Below are positions 13,714 to 20,874 of a stretch of DNA of 23,420 nt, in pieces. The stretch is from contig JAQTWR010000003.1 of the NCBI GenBank assembly GCA_028689195.1, positions 1 to 23,420 on the forward strand, in the 5' to 3' direction. Position 1 is the stretch's first letter; each line of letters begins with the position of its first letter. The notes beneath the pieces were generated by a model. That model was not told the DNA's origin and made no database searches. It worked only from the letters and a program-made list of their open reading frames with translations. The translations under genes and the position numbers were made by a program. Source of the stretch: Anaerolineales bacterium. Lineage in GTDB: Bacteria > Chloroflexota > Anaerolineae > Anaerolineales > Villigracilaceae.

Positions 13714-15513
13714 TTAAGGGCGTGAGCGGGAGCAGCGAAACCCAAAGTAGTTGTCAGTAAGCGCTGGGATGTACCTGAAGCGGATGGCAGAGCGCACGAA
13801 GTTTTCGACGTAGTTCCACGAGCCACCCCGCAGCGCTCGCGTATCTGTAGAACTCATATTTTCACGTCCATCATTGGCGTCATAAGGATATGGTTTATAT
13901 AAACTACTCACCCATTCCCAAACATTGCCAGCCATGTCATACGCGCCGTAAAAACTTTTTCCGCTTTCGTAACTTCCTACTTTAGTTGTATCGCCAACGT
14001 TTTGATTGTAATTCAATAAATCTTTATTCGGCGCTTCATTGCCCCACGGATAAACGCGTTTGGTTTGAGCGTTCTCATCCCACGAGGCGGCTTTTTCCCA
14101 TTGGGCTTCGCTGGGCAATTGGCGCCCCGCCCATGAACAATAGGTGTTCGCCATGTTCCAATCCACGTAAACGACGGGATGATTTGCATAATTCGAATCG
14201 CTAAAGTGACCCGTATTACTTGGCGATTTACACGAGCCATCATCAACACATTTTGCGTACATGGCATTGGTCACTTCGGTTTGATCAATCCAAAAGGCAT
14301 CAAGGAAAACTTCATGTGGAGGTTGCTCATCTGTAAACCAACTCAACTGGCAATCTGAACGATATTTTTTACATTCCGCCAAAGCGTCTTCGGCTTTATC
14401 GCCCATTGTGAATTTTCCCGCTGGCACATAAAGCAAGGTCATGCCATCTTTATCTGAAATCTCAGTAGAACCAATTCCAAGCGTCGGCGTTGGGATGATG
14501 GTTGGGGTTGCTGGCACAGGCGTTTCGGTTGGCGCAAGCAACGTGACAGTCGCTTGCGAAGTCGCGGTAGCGGTCACGTTAGGCGCGGGAGAAGCGGGAA
14601 TTGAGGAAAGTCCCCAGACAGCCAATGCGAAAATAGCAAATGCAATTAACCCAATGCCCCAAACTGGGAATTTAGAGTAGGTCAGGCTTTTAGCCTGACT
14701 TTCTTTTGCATTCTGAACTGCTTTTCTACGTTCAGCCTTTTCACGTTCTAATCTTTCACGAGCGGCTTTTTCAAAAGATTCTCGTTCCACTTTTTGAGCG
14801 GCTTCGCGTTTTGCGTTTTCTTCTTCATGGGTTGGCGCATTTGTCAGGTTGGAAACCTGACCTACGGGTTCATCTTCGTAAGTCGGATTGCCAATCCGAC
14901 TTACTTTTTCATTCGGCGTATCTGTCAGGCTGGAAGCCTGACCTACGGATGGCACAACATGAATGACATTGTTATTGCCCACAATAATATTCGCGCCGCT
15001 CACGTCGCCGCCTACGCCGATGGAATTATCTTTAGATTCCAGCGGTTCTGTTTCTTCATCATGGGGAAGATCGGAAATTTCTGTGACCGTCCCAATTTGC
15101 GCGGCGCGCGCGCGTAAACTTCTCATCAAACGGCGGTAACCGTCTTCTTCAAAAAGATTCACCCAATGATAATCAGCCAATTCATCGGGCGCCTCGCATT
15201 CTTCCAACTTGGCGGGGATGATGAAAATTCTGCCCGACGGCATTTCCTCCGCTTTGTCTAAAGCGAATTTAATTTCCTTTTGAATGTACCCTTCTTTGTT
15301 AATCGAATTCTTCGATAAACAAACGATGATCGCGTCGGAAGCCTTGATGGCTTTGGGGATTTCAGTGCGCCAGTTTTGCCCGCCGAGTAGTTTTTCCGCA
15401 TCCAGCCATGCGTCAATTTTTTGCTTTTTCAGATAAGCGTATAGTTTGCGAACATTGGGCTTGTCCGCAGAGGCATGGCACAGGAAAACTTTGAGGGGTC
15501 GCGTGGTGGTCAT
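13714..15513 (-). CDS. TIR - coiled coil - transmembrane - FGE-sulfatase-fold protein
   Basis: The product has 599 residues. The N-terminal TIR domain (about 6-125) shows KVFLCHASADK, DAWLDAEKLLGGQNW, AIIVCLSKNSI and GYIQKEIKFAL. E80 sits where the catalytic glutamate of NADase TIRs lies. A Gly/Asn-rich segment (VSGANIIVGNNNVIHVV) follows, then a linker with four translated palindromic repeats (residues 190-198, 204-212, 217-225, 272-279) around a charged coiled coil (about 228-273). One transmembrane helix (about 284-304) and a Thr/Pro-rich stalk come next. The FGE-sulfatase domain (about 357-597) has VPAGKFTMGD, IDQTEVTNAMYAKC, RQLPSEAQWEKAA, MAGNVWEWVSS and LRGGSWNYVENFVRSAIRFR. The cysteine pair of true formylglycine-generating enzymes after GGS is missing, so the domain is probably a binding module. 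The TIR would be cytoplasmic and the FGE domain outside. Function is inferred: signalling or defence. No clear Shine-Dalgarno. Confidence 0.9.
   Translation of the reverse strand: MTTTRPLKVFLCHASADKPNVRKLYAYLKKQKIDAWLDAEKLLGGQNWRTEIPKAIKASDAIIVCLSKNSINKEGYIQKEIKFALDKAEEMPSGRIFIIPAKLEECEAPDELADYHWVNLFEEDGYRRLMRSLRARAAQIGTVTEISDLPHDEETEPLESKDNSIGVGGDVSGANIIVGNNNVIHVVPSVGQASSLTDTPNEKVSRIGNPTYEDEPVGQVSNLTNAPTHEEENAKREAAQKVERESFEKAARERLEREKAERRKAVQNAKESQAKSLTYSKFPVWGIGLIAFAIFALAVWGLSSIPASPAPNVTATATSQATVTLLAPTETPVPATPTIIPTPTLGIGSTEISDKDGMTLLYVPAGKFTMGDKAEDALAECKKYRSDCQLSWFTDEQPPHEVFLDAFWIDQTEVTNAMYAKCVDDGSCKSPSNTGHFSDSNYANHPVVYVDWNMANTYCSWAGRQLPSEAQWEKAASWDENAQTKRVYPWGNEAPNKDLLNYNQNVGDTTKVGSYESGKSFYGAYDMAGNVWEWVSSLYKPYPYDANDGRENMSSTDTRALRGGSWNYVENFVRSAIRFRYIPALTDNYFGFRCSRSRP
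14681..14699. repeat. In-gene palindromic repeat 1 (TIR gene)
   Basis: GTCAGGCT-TTT-AGCCTGAC: perfect 8-bp arms. On the coding strand it gives SQAKSLTY, residues 272-279, just before the transmembrane helix. Confidence 0.85.
14843..14865. repeat. In-gene palindromic repeat 2 (TIR gene)
   Basis: GTCAGGTT-GGA-AACCTGAC followed by CTAC. On the coding strand it starts GTAGGTCAGG and encodes VGQVSNLTN, residues 217-225. Confidence 0.85.
14878..14904. repeat. In-gene palindromic repeat 3 (TIR gene)
   Basis: GTAAGTCGGATT-GCC-AATCCGACTTAC: perfect 12-bp arms with a 3-base loop. It encodes VSRIGNPTY, residues 204-212. Confidence 0.9.
14924..14946. repeat. In-gene palindromic repeat 4 (TIR gene)
   Basis: GTCAGGCT-GGA-AGCCTGAC followed by CTAC. 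It encodes VGQASSLTD, residues 190-198, and differs from repeat 2 by compensatory changes in both arms. Confidence 0.9.
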
Positions 15514-15537
15514 AAGGGGGATGTCCCGATGCGGGAG

Positions 15538-15543
15538 ATTATA
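15538..15543 (-). promoter_or_regulatory. -10 box of the TIR-FGE gene
   Basis: Perfect TATAAT on the reverse strand, 24 bp upstream of the ATG at 15513. The -35 region falls in the neighbouring terminator hairpin and shows no good hexamer. Confidence 0.5.
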
Positions 15544-15553
15544 CTACTGGAAT

Positions 15554-15595
15554 AAAAAAGACCTCCGAGGTTTCGCGCAAGCGTCTCGGAGGCTT
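15554..15595 (-). terminator. Intrinsic terminator of the exporter operon, built from a dispersed repeat
   Basis: On the reverse strand AAGCCTCCGAG and CTCGGAGGTCTT (stem cores 15585-15592 and 15562-15569) are followed by TTTTTT (15554-15559). It lies about 20 bp after the adaptor stop. The word AGACCTCCGAGGTTT is shared with the palindrome at 13569-13603. Confidence 0.85.
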
Positions 15596-15615
15596 GTTGA
15601 TTAAATGTATTTTTT

Positions 15616-16938
15616 TTACTTTGTTATCGTATTTTCAAACGTCACATCCACCGGCATACCGGGTTTAAGTTTTCCATCTACATTGTCAACCGTTAATTCA
15701 ATTGCGTACACCGTTGTCTGCCGTCCCTCTTTCGTTTGAACATTCTGCGGCGTAAACTCGGCTTGATTGGCAATGCGCGTCACCACTGCGACGAAAGTTT
15801 TGTTGGGGAACGAATCCACGCTCAGGCTGGCTTGCTGTCCCAAGTTGATTTGTCCATATTCCGTTTCGGGGATGTAAACCGTGACCTTCAACGAATCCAA
15901 TTTTCCAATAGACATGGCAGGCATGCCCGCTTGAAGCACCTCGCCCACGTCAATATTTTTTACCAGCACAACGCCGTCCATCGGCGCGCGAACAATGAGT
16001 TTATCCAACTGAGTTTGAATCAAATCCAGATTCGATTGCGCGGCGCTGACGGCTGCGCGGGATTGCTCCAGCCCCGCTTTTGCCTGCTCCGCCAATTTTT
16101 CCGCAGCGACCACTTCGGGCGAGTCTGATCCTGTTTGCAGCGCGAACATGGCAGTCAACGCGACATTGACCCGCTCGCGCGCCACCTCGACATTTGCCCG
16201 CGCTTCAAGAACATCCTTCGCCCCGTCAGTGGTTAACGCGTTGTCGTAATCTTTCTGCGCGTTATCTAATTTGATCTTCGCATCATCAAAAGCGGTTTTC
16301 GCGGCATCACGCAATTTTGCGCTGTCCGACGCGCCGTTGGTATTATCCAGAACTTTCCTGGCAACATCATACGCGGAACGCATATCTGAGAGTTTCTTTT
16401 CAATCTCCAAAAAGTCGGAACTGCCCGCTTTTGTTTTTGTCTCTTCCAACCTCGTCAATGTTTTTTCCAACGCGGCTTTCGCGGCATCCACTTCCATCTG
16501 TGCGGATTGAACGCGCTCCTCTTTCGAGAAGTACCAAACGGGTTGGTCGTAATTACTCGGCTTGGATTTCTTCCACTCGGTCTTGATGGGATTTCCGCTC
16601 AACGCGATGGACAACGCCAGATCATATTGCGCCTGCGCGCTTTCCACTGCGGCTTGCGCGGTTCGGATGTTTGCATGGGCAGAATCCAGCGCGGCTTGGG
16701 CAGCCTGCTTTTCGGACAGGAGCAGTCCATTGTCGAGGCGCAGAAGCGGATCGCCCGTTTTGACGGAGTCGCCTTCATTGACAGATACTTCGATGACGCG
16801 TCCCGATAATTCTGCTGCAACGGCGATCTCTTTCGCTTCAATCTGACCTGAAGCCTGAATCACTGTGCTGTTGGTTGTTCCGCAACTGGCGGTGATAAGC
16901 GCAATTAACAACAATACAATAAAAGTAAATTTTTTCAT
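15616..16938 (-). CDS. HlyD-type adaptor lipoprotein of an ABC-2 exporter (YbhG/EmrA-like)
   Basis: The product has 440 residues. The N-terminus MKKFTFIVLLLIALITASCG has a lipobox with C19, so it is a predicted lipoprotein rather than a transmembrane adaptor. The biotinyl-lipoyl half-motif ELSGRVIEVSVNEGDSVKTG (about 43-62) pairs with VRAPMDGVVLVKNIDVGEVL near residue 317. Between them lies a long Ala/Gln/Glu-rich alpha-helical hairpin (about 75-310). A beta-barrel and membrane-proximal region follow (TVYIPETEYGQINLG, KLKPGMPVDVTFEN). It would connect the exporter to the exterior or a partner. AGGAG lies 6 bp upstream of the ATG. Last gene of the exporter operon. Lipid anchoring fits an organism without a classical outer membrane, which is inferred here. 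Confidence 0.9.
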   Translation of the reverse strand: MKKFTFIVLLLIALITASCGTTNSTVIQASGQIEAKEIAVAAELSGRVIEVSVNEGDSVKTGDPLLRLDNGLLLSEKQAAQAALDSAHANIRTAQAAVESAQAQYDLALSIALSGNPIKTEWKKSKPSNYDQPVWYFSKEERVQSAQMEVDAAKAALEKTLTRLEETKTKAGSSDFLEIEKKLSDMRSAYDVARKVLDNTNGASDSAKLRDAAKTAFDDAKIKLDNAQKDYDNALTTDGAKDVLEARANVEVARERVNVALTAMFALQTGSDSPEVVAAEKLAEQAKAGLEQSRAAVSAAQSNLDLIQTQLDKLIVRAPMDGVVLVKNIDVGEVLQAGMPAMSIGKLDSLKVTVYIPETEYGQINLGQQASLSVDSFPNKTFVAVVTRIANQAEFTPQNVQTKEGRQTTVYAIELTVDNVDGKLKPGMPVDVTFENTITK

Positions 16939-16951
16939 TGGTTTCTCCTGA

Positions 16952-16988
16952 CTCCCCTCTTCTTTTAGGAGAGGGGCTGGGGGTGAGG
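16952..16988. repeat. Dispersed repeat (CTCACCCCCAGCCCCTCTCC family)
   Basis: CCCCTCT (16954-16960) pairs with AGAGGGG (16970-16976), followed by CTGGGGGTGAGG. It fills the whole gap between the ATPase stop and the adaptor ribosome site. I recall similar sequences as a common repeat in several phyla (recollection, not searched). Confidence 0.65.
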
Positions 16989-17927
16989 TTATTTTTTCAT
17001 CGCCGATATAAACACATCTTCCAGCGAAGGTTCGATGACGGACATTTGACCAGCATCAATGCCCGCGTCTTTAAGTTCTTTCTTGATTGCAGGTTGATGT
17101 TCTTTAACATTTGGGGCAACCACATGGACAAGTGCGCCGTAAAGTTCTACTTCTTCCAGTGAGAGTTTTTTCTGCGCGGCGCGTAAAACCTTAACTGCTT
17201 GCGGCGCGTCGGATGGTTCGAGTTCCAGTACTTCGCCGCGCATGGTTTTGGATTTGATCTCGTCTTCCGTGCCGTAGGCGATGATGTCGCCATGCTGAAT
17301 GAACGCGAGACGATGACAATGCTCGGCTTCATCCATGTAGTGCGTGGTCACAAAAACCGTAATGCCTTCGGCGATGAGGTGATATAGCAAACCCCAAAAC
17401 GCGCGGCGGGAGAGCGGGTCAACGCCTGCGGTGGGTTCATCGAGAAATAAAACTTCGGGACGATGAAGAATCGCCGCGCTCAGCGCCAGCCGCTGACGCC
17501 ACCCGCCAGAGAGGTCTTTCGTTTTGTTATTTTCGCGTCCTTCGAGTCCAGCCATTGCCAGCGCATCTTTGATTCGCGTTTGCAAATCGGAATTTGAAAG
17601 TCCGTATGCCGCGCCGTAGAAATTCAAATTTTGCAAAACAGTCAAATCGTTATACAAACTAAACCGCTGCGACATATATCCCACGCGCGGACGGATGTCC
17701 CGCGCCTCGCCATCCACTTTCATGCCAAGCACTTCGACAGAGCCAGAAGTCGGCGCCATCAATCCCAGCATCATGCGGATGGTGGTTGTCTTGCCCGATC
17801 CATTGGGACCGAGGAAGCCGAATATCTCTCCGCGCCGAACTTCAAAATCAATGCCGTTCACAGCGGTAAAATCGCCAAAGCGTTTGGTGAGATTGGTTAC
17901 GGTAATTGCGGGTTGGGTGGAATTCAT
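16989..17927 (-). CDS. ABC exporter ATPase (second; YbhF-like half)
   Basis: The product has 312 residues from the ATG at 17927, which has CGGAG 5 bp upstream. The longer frame to 18002 begins with TTG inside an AT-rich repeat and is rejected. Walker A GPNGSGKTT (40-48), Q-loop MSQRFSLYNDL, signature LSGGWRQRLAL, Walker B VLFLDEPTAGVDPLSRR and the switch histidine in VTTHYMDEAEH are all intact, so hydrolysis is expected. The C-terminal extension (LELEPSDAPQ ... EPSLEDVFISAMKK) is typical of ABC-2 drug/polysaccharide exporter ATPases. It follows a permease and is paired with a separate ATPase at 20874-21806. Together they correspond to the two fused nucleotide-binding domains of E. coli YbhF. 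Confidence 0.95.
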   Translation of the reverse strand: MNSTQPAITVTNLTKRFGDFTAVNGIDFEVRRGEIFGFLGPNGSGKTTTIRMMLGLMAPTSGSVEVLGMKVDGEARDIRPRVGYMSQRFSLYNDLTVLQNLNFYGAAYGLSNSDLQTRIKDALAMAGLEGRENNKTKDLSGGWRQRLALSAAILHRPEVLFLDEPTAGVDPLSRRAFWGLLYHLIAEGITVFVTTHYMDEAEHCHRLAFIQHGDIIAYGTEDEIKSKTMRGEVLELEPSDAPQAVKVLRAAQKKLSLEEVELYGALVHVVAPNVKEHQPAIKKELKDAGIDAGQMSVIEPSLEDVFISAMKK

Positions 17928-17941
17928 TTTTCTCCGATAGA

Positions 17942-18010
17942 GGTAATCCGTAATTGGTAAATGGTAATTGGAGATTGGAGATTGGTAATTACTATTTACC
18001 AATTACCAAT
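17942..18010. repeat. AT-rich TAATTGG repeat with hairpin between permease and ATPase genes
   Basis: Units such as TAATTGG, TAAATGG and GAGATTGG occur in tandem and end in a perfect hairpin: ATTGGTAATT (17981-17990) and AATTACCAAT (18001-18010). Related to 21808-21835. Confidence 0.8.
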
Positions 18011-18014
18011 CTCT

Positions 18015-19139
18015 TCAATCCAAAGCCTTCCTCACAAATTGCAGCGAGAACGCGCCGATGACAATTCCCAAAATTGCCAGCGCGATTACGTTGGGATACA
18101 GCACATCCAAGCCCGCGCCTTTGAGCGCGATTCCGCGCAGGATGGTCAGCCAGTGATGGGCAGGGATTACGTACGCGAACCACTGCAAAACCTGCGGCAT
18201 ACTTTCCACGGGAGCGGCGTAACCCGTGAACATAAAGTCCACCATGCCGACGAGCAGGACAAGTAAAAATGCCTGGTGTTGCGTTTTTGAAATGACCGAG
18301 AGCACAAGTCCCTTGCCGAGTTCAACAAGTAAATACCCAAAGGCGAGAATCATCAACAAGACGAATGAGCCTCTTATTGGAACTTCAAACGCAAAATGCA
18401 CCATGCCCAACATGAGAACAAAATCGGTGAAGCCGACGATGATCACGGGGATGGATTTTCCGATGATGATTTCCAGCGAAGAGAACGGCATGACCAGCAA
18501 TTGCTCAATGGTTCCAAGTTCGCGCTCGCGCGAGAATGCCAGCGCTGCAAAAAGCAGGACGGTAAATTCGAGCATCATCCCCAATTCGGCGGGCGTAGTG
18601 TATAACGCTTCGGATAAGTTCTCGTTGAACCAGACGCGCAGACTGGGGACAAATCCACTGAATTGACCGGGACTCAACCCGAGGCGTTGAATCAAAACGC
18701 GCCGATCAATATCCCGCGCCAAGCCTTGTATCGCGCGGTTCGCCGCCTGCGCGGGCGTATTCTCCGCGCCGTTGAGAATCGCCAGCAGGGATGGTTTCCC
18801 CGTCGCGGATTGCAACTGCTCCGCGTAATCGGGCGGGATGACGAGCGCCGCGTTGATCTGTCCGCGATCCATTGCGTCTTGAATCGTTTGCATATCGTTC
18901 ACGTGTTGCGGCGTCGCAAATGTTTTTGTGTTCTGCAAACCAATCACAAGTTCGCGGCTCGCAGCGGTTTTGCTTTGATCGAAGATCATGATCGGCAGAT
19001 TCGTAATCGGGCGCGAGGTTGCCCAACCGACCATCAATAACTCCATTGCGCCGCCGATGAGCATGAAGGCGGGCATCCACCAATCGCTGCGGAGATGAAT
19101 GAATTCTTTTATGACCAAAGAGAGGATACGTTTAATCAT
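18015..19139 (-). CDS. ABC-2 family transporter permease (YbhR/YbhS-like)
   Basis: The product has 374 residues. It has an N-terminal cytoplasmic helix and the first transmembrane helix (about 22-42, WWMPAFMLIGGAMELLMVGW). A large extracytoplasmic domain of about 150 residues follows (DQSKTAASRELV, ALVIPPDYAEQL). Five C-terminal helices include EFTVLLFAALAFSRERELGTIEQLLVMPFS, the coupling-region motif of this family (SRERELGTIEQLL). It probably dimerises with the permease at 19741-20874. GAGG lies 5 bp upstream of the ATG. In the operon it is separated from the other permease by the four-helix-bundle gene. Confidence 0.95.
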   Translation of the reverse strand: MIKRILSLVIKEFIHLRSDWWMPAFMLIGGAMELLMVGWATSRPITNLPIMIFDQSKTAASRELVIGLQNTKTFATPQHVNDMQTIQDAMDRGQINAALVIPPDYAEQLQSATGKPSLLAILNGAENTPAQAANRAIQGLARDIDRRVLIQRLGLSPGQFSGFVPSLRVWFNENLSEALYTTPAELGMMLEFTVLLFAALAFSRERELGTIEQLLVMPFSSLEIIIGKSIPVIIVGFTDFVLMLGMVHFAFEVPIRGSFVLLMILAFGYLLVELGKGLVLSVISKTQHQAFLLVLLVGMVDFMFTGYAAPVESMPQVLQWFAYVIPAHHWLTILRGIALKGAGLDVLYPNVIALAILGIVIGAFSLQFVRKALD

Positions 19140-19155
19140 TGAGCCTCAATGGGTG

Positions 19156-19216
19156 AAAGTGGCAAGCGAGCAAGTCTGCAAGTAAGCAAGTTTGCATACC
19201 TGCAACTTGCCACTTT
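19156..19216. repeat. CAAGT/ACTTG heptamer-type repeat, downstream flank of the four-helix-bundle gene
   Basis: AAAGTGGCAAG (19156-19166) and CTTGCCACTTT (19206-19216) are perfect 11-bp arms. Between them run units of CAAGTCTG, CAAGTAAG and CAAGTTTG. On the plus strand a T-run follows, terminator-like but opposite to the operon direction. Confidence 0.8.
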
Positions 19217-19217
19217 T

Positions 19218-19664
19218 TTACTTGCCGCTTTTATCTTGCTGCTTGCCACTCTTGAAATTCCTTTGATTTGCAAGGTTTGGCGCGAGCATGGCAATGATTT
19301 CGCTGAATAATTTCATACGATGGTCAAGCACGTTAGCGGGAAGAAGTTGGCGACCTTTCCAATACCAGCCGCGAGATTCGCGGGCTTCGGCAATTGCAAT
19401 TCGCAGATGATAGCCATAATCCTTGCCAAAACCTCGTCCATAACCTTCTTCGATGTTCGCGCTGACAGAACCTGCGCTGCGGATTAACTGCTCCGCTACT
19501 TTCTTTCCGCGCACATCTTTGAACAGGTATTCGCAATCCTCCCAAACAAGGTCGTAAGCAAAAAGCGTTTTTGGATAAACTTGAAAATTCCACAAAGGAT
19601 CGTTGCGAATACTCTCGTGGACTGTATCCTTCCACGCCTCAAAACTCAATGGCTTCTCACTCAT
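19218..19664 (-). CDS. Four-helix-bundle protein (23S rRNA intervening-sequence / bAvd-like family)
   Basis: The product has 148 residues from the ATG at 19664, with AGGAGG 5 bp upstream. A GTG one codon earlier is too close to that site. Family signatures are KVAEQLIRSAGSVSANIEEG, GYGRGFGKDYGYHLRIAIAEA and ARESRGWYWKG. These small helical bundles occur inside 23S rRNA intervening sequences, as the accessory protein Avd of diversity-generating retroelements, and as solitary genes of unknown role. Here no rRNA, reverse transcriptase or template repeat is near. The gene sits between the two exporter permeases, flanked on both sides by ACTTGC-word repeats. Its C-terminal tail KSGKQQDKSGK is read from the flanking repeat. 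An inserted cassette is the simplest reading. Confidence 0.88.
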   Translation of the reverse strand: MSEKPLSFEAWKDTVHESIRNDPLWNFQVYPKTLFAYDLVWEDCEYLFKDVRGKKVAEQLIRSAGSVSANIEEGYGRGFGKDYGYHLRIAIAEARESRGWYWKGRQLLPANVLDHRMKLFSEIIAMLAPNLANQRNFKSGKQQDKSGK

Positions 19665-19687
19665 CACAACCTCCTGTTCAATTTTTT

Positions 19688-19740
19688 CACTTGCTACTTG
19701 CCAACTTGTTCACTTGCTACTTGCACACTTGCTACTTGCC
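19688..19740. repeat. ACTTGCT/ACTTGCC repeat, upstream flank of the four-helix-bundle gene
   Basis: CACTTGCTACTTGC occurs twice, with a third copy CACACTTGCTACTTGC, interrupted by CAACTTGTT. Same words as the flank at 19156-19216. It occupies the space between the first permease stop and the ribosome site of the four-helix-bundle gene. Confidence 0.8.
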
Positions 19741-20874
19741 TCATCCGAGTTTTTTTCTAAAGAACAACGCCGCCAGCGCAGTGAACGCAACGCCCAAGCC
19801 GAGCATCATCACCGCGTAGGGCCAGAGCACATCCATGCCGACACCGGGTAAAAAGATTCCGCGCGTGATGATGGCGTAATGCGTACCGGGCAAGCCCATC
19901 GCTTCCATGCGCGCTTCCTCGGGCATCGAAGCCAGCGGGAAGAAAATGCCCGTCAGGAAAAATCCGGGGAAGAAGATCACCAAAAATGAGAGAGCCAGCG
20001 CGGCGGCTTGCGTCCGCATGAAGACGCCGACGATCATGCCCATGCTCAAGACCGCAAACATGAAGACCGCCGAAAGCCCAAAGAACAGGAGGAAACTCCC
20101 GTTGAGCGAAATGTGAAACCACCAGATCGAAAGCAGGGGAATAAAAATCACGTTGAGCAAACCGACGATGATGTACGGAATAATTTTACCGAGCATCAAC
20201 TCCGCGCGACCGATGGGCGTGGCGAGCAGTTGTTCGAGCGTGCCATGTTCGCGCTCGTGCGCGAGAGTCAACGCGACCGATAACGCAGGAAAACCCAACA
20301 CCATCGAGATCAATCCGGGGATGAGCGCGTTGCGCGGTTTGAGGTCGGGGTTGTACCAAGTTTGGATTCGCAGATCGAGCGGTTGTAAAGTGTCAATCGA
20401 AAATCCTTGCGCGCGCAGTTGTTGCGTCAACGCGCCGTCAATAAATTCTTCTGCGCGCTGCGTGATGTGTTCTACTGCAAAGTAACCACTCTCAGGCTCC
20501 GTTCCATCAATGATGACCTGCAGCGGAATTCCCTTCAACGCCTGCAACTCGCGCGCGAATCCCGGCGCGATAATCACCGCCGCCTTGATCTCGCCGCGCA
20601 TCATCATGGCATTGATTTCATCCATACTGGTCGCGAACGCGTAAAGTTCCAAATCCTGCCCGGCAGTGATTTGCTGGATAAACGCTTGCGAAGTCTGGCT
20701 GCGGTCAAAATCCAAAACCGCAATCGGGATATTTTTCAAATCAACAGTCAACGCGTACGCCATCAGCAGCAACACCAGCGTCGGCGTGAACAGCACCAAA
20801 ATCAGCGTGCTTCTATCGCGCACGATATGATTGAATTCCTTGCGTGTCACAGCCCAAATATGACGAAGCGACAT
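19741..20874 (-). CDS. ABC-2 family transporter permease (YbhS/YbhR-like)
   Basis: The product has 377 residues. It begins MSLRHIWAVTRKEFNHIVRD, followed by the first transmembrane helix (STLILVLFTPTLVLLLMAYAL, about 22-42). An extracytoplasmic domain (IAVLDFDRSQTSQAF, AAVIIAPGFARELQALKG) and five C-terminal helices follow. The SV.LTLAHEREHGTLEQLLATPIGRAEL stretch is the family coupling motif. Its ATG overlaps the stop of the ATPase gene by one base (TAATG), so translation is probably coupled. Paralogous to the permease at 18015-19139. Transported compound unknown; ybhGFSR relatives export drugs, cations or lipophilic compounds. Confidence 0.95.
   Translation of the reverse strand: MSLRHIWAVTRKEFNHIVRDRSTLILVLFTPTLVLLLMAYALTVDLKNIPIAVLDFDRSQTSQAFIQQITAGQDLELYAFATSMDEINAMMMRGEIKAAVIIAPGFARELQALKGIPLQVIIDGTEPESGYFAVEHITQRAEEFIDGALTQQLRAQGFSIDTLQPLDLRIQTWYNPDLKPRNALIPGLISMVLGFPALSVALTLAHEREHGTLEQLLATPIGRAELMLGKIIPYIIVGLLNVIFIPLLSIWWFHISLNGSFLLFFGLSAVFMFAVLSMGMIVGVFMRTQAAALALSFLVIFFPGFFLTGIFFPLASMPEEARMEAMGLPGTHYAIITRGIFLPGVGMDVLWPYAVMMLGLGVAFTALAALFFRKKLG

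Noticed and set aside
13714..15513. Part of a Thoeris or CBASS defence operon
   Set aside because: No adjacent SIR2/ThsA, cyclase or STAND gene; neighbours are repeats and an unrelated exporter.
17928..18002. N-terminal extension of the second ATPase
   Set aside because: It begins with TTG inside an AT-rich repeat; the ATG at 17927 follows a GGAG site.
19218..19664. Diversity-generating retroelement accessory protein (Avd)
   Set aside because: No reverse transcriptase, template repeat or variable repeat is nearby, and although an FGE-fold protein, a common retroelement target type, lies 4 kb away, no mutable duplicate of its end was seen.
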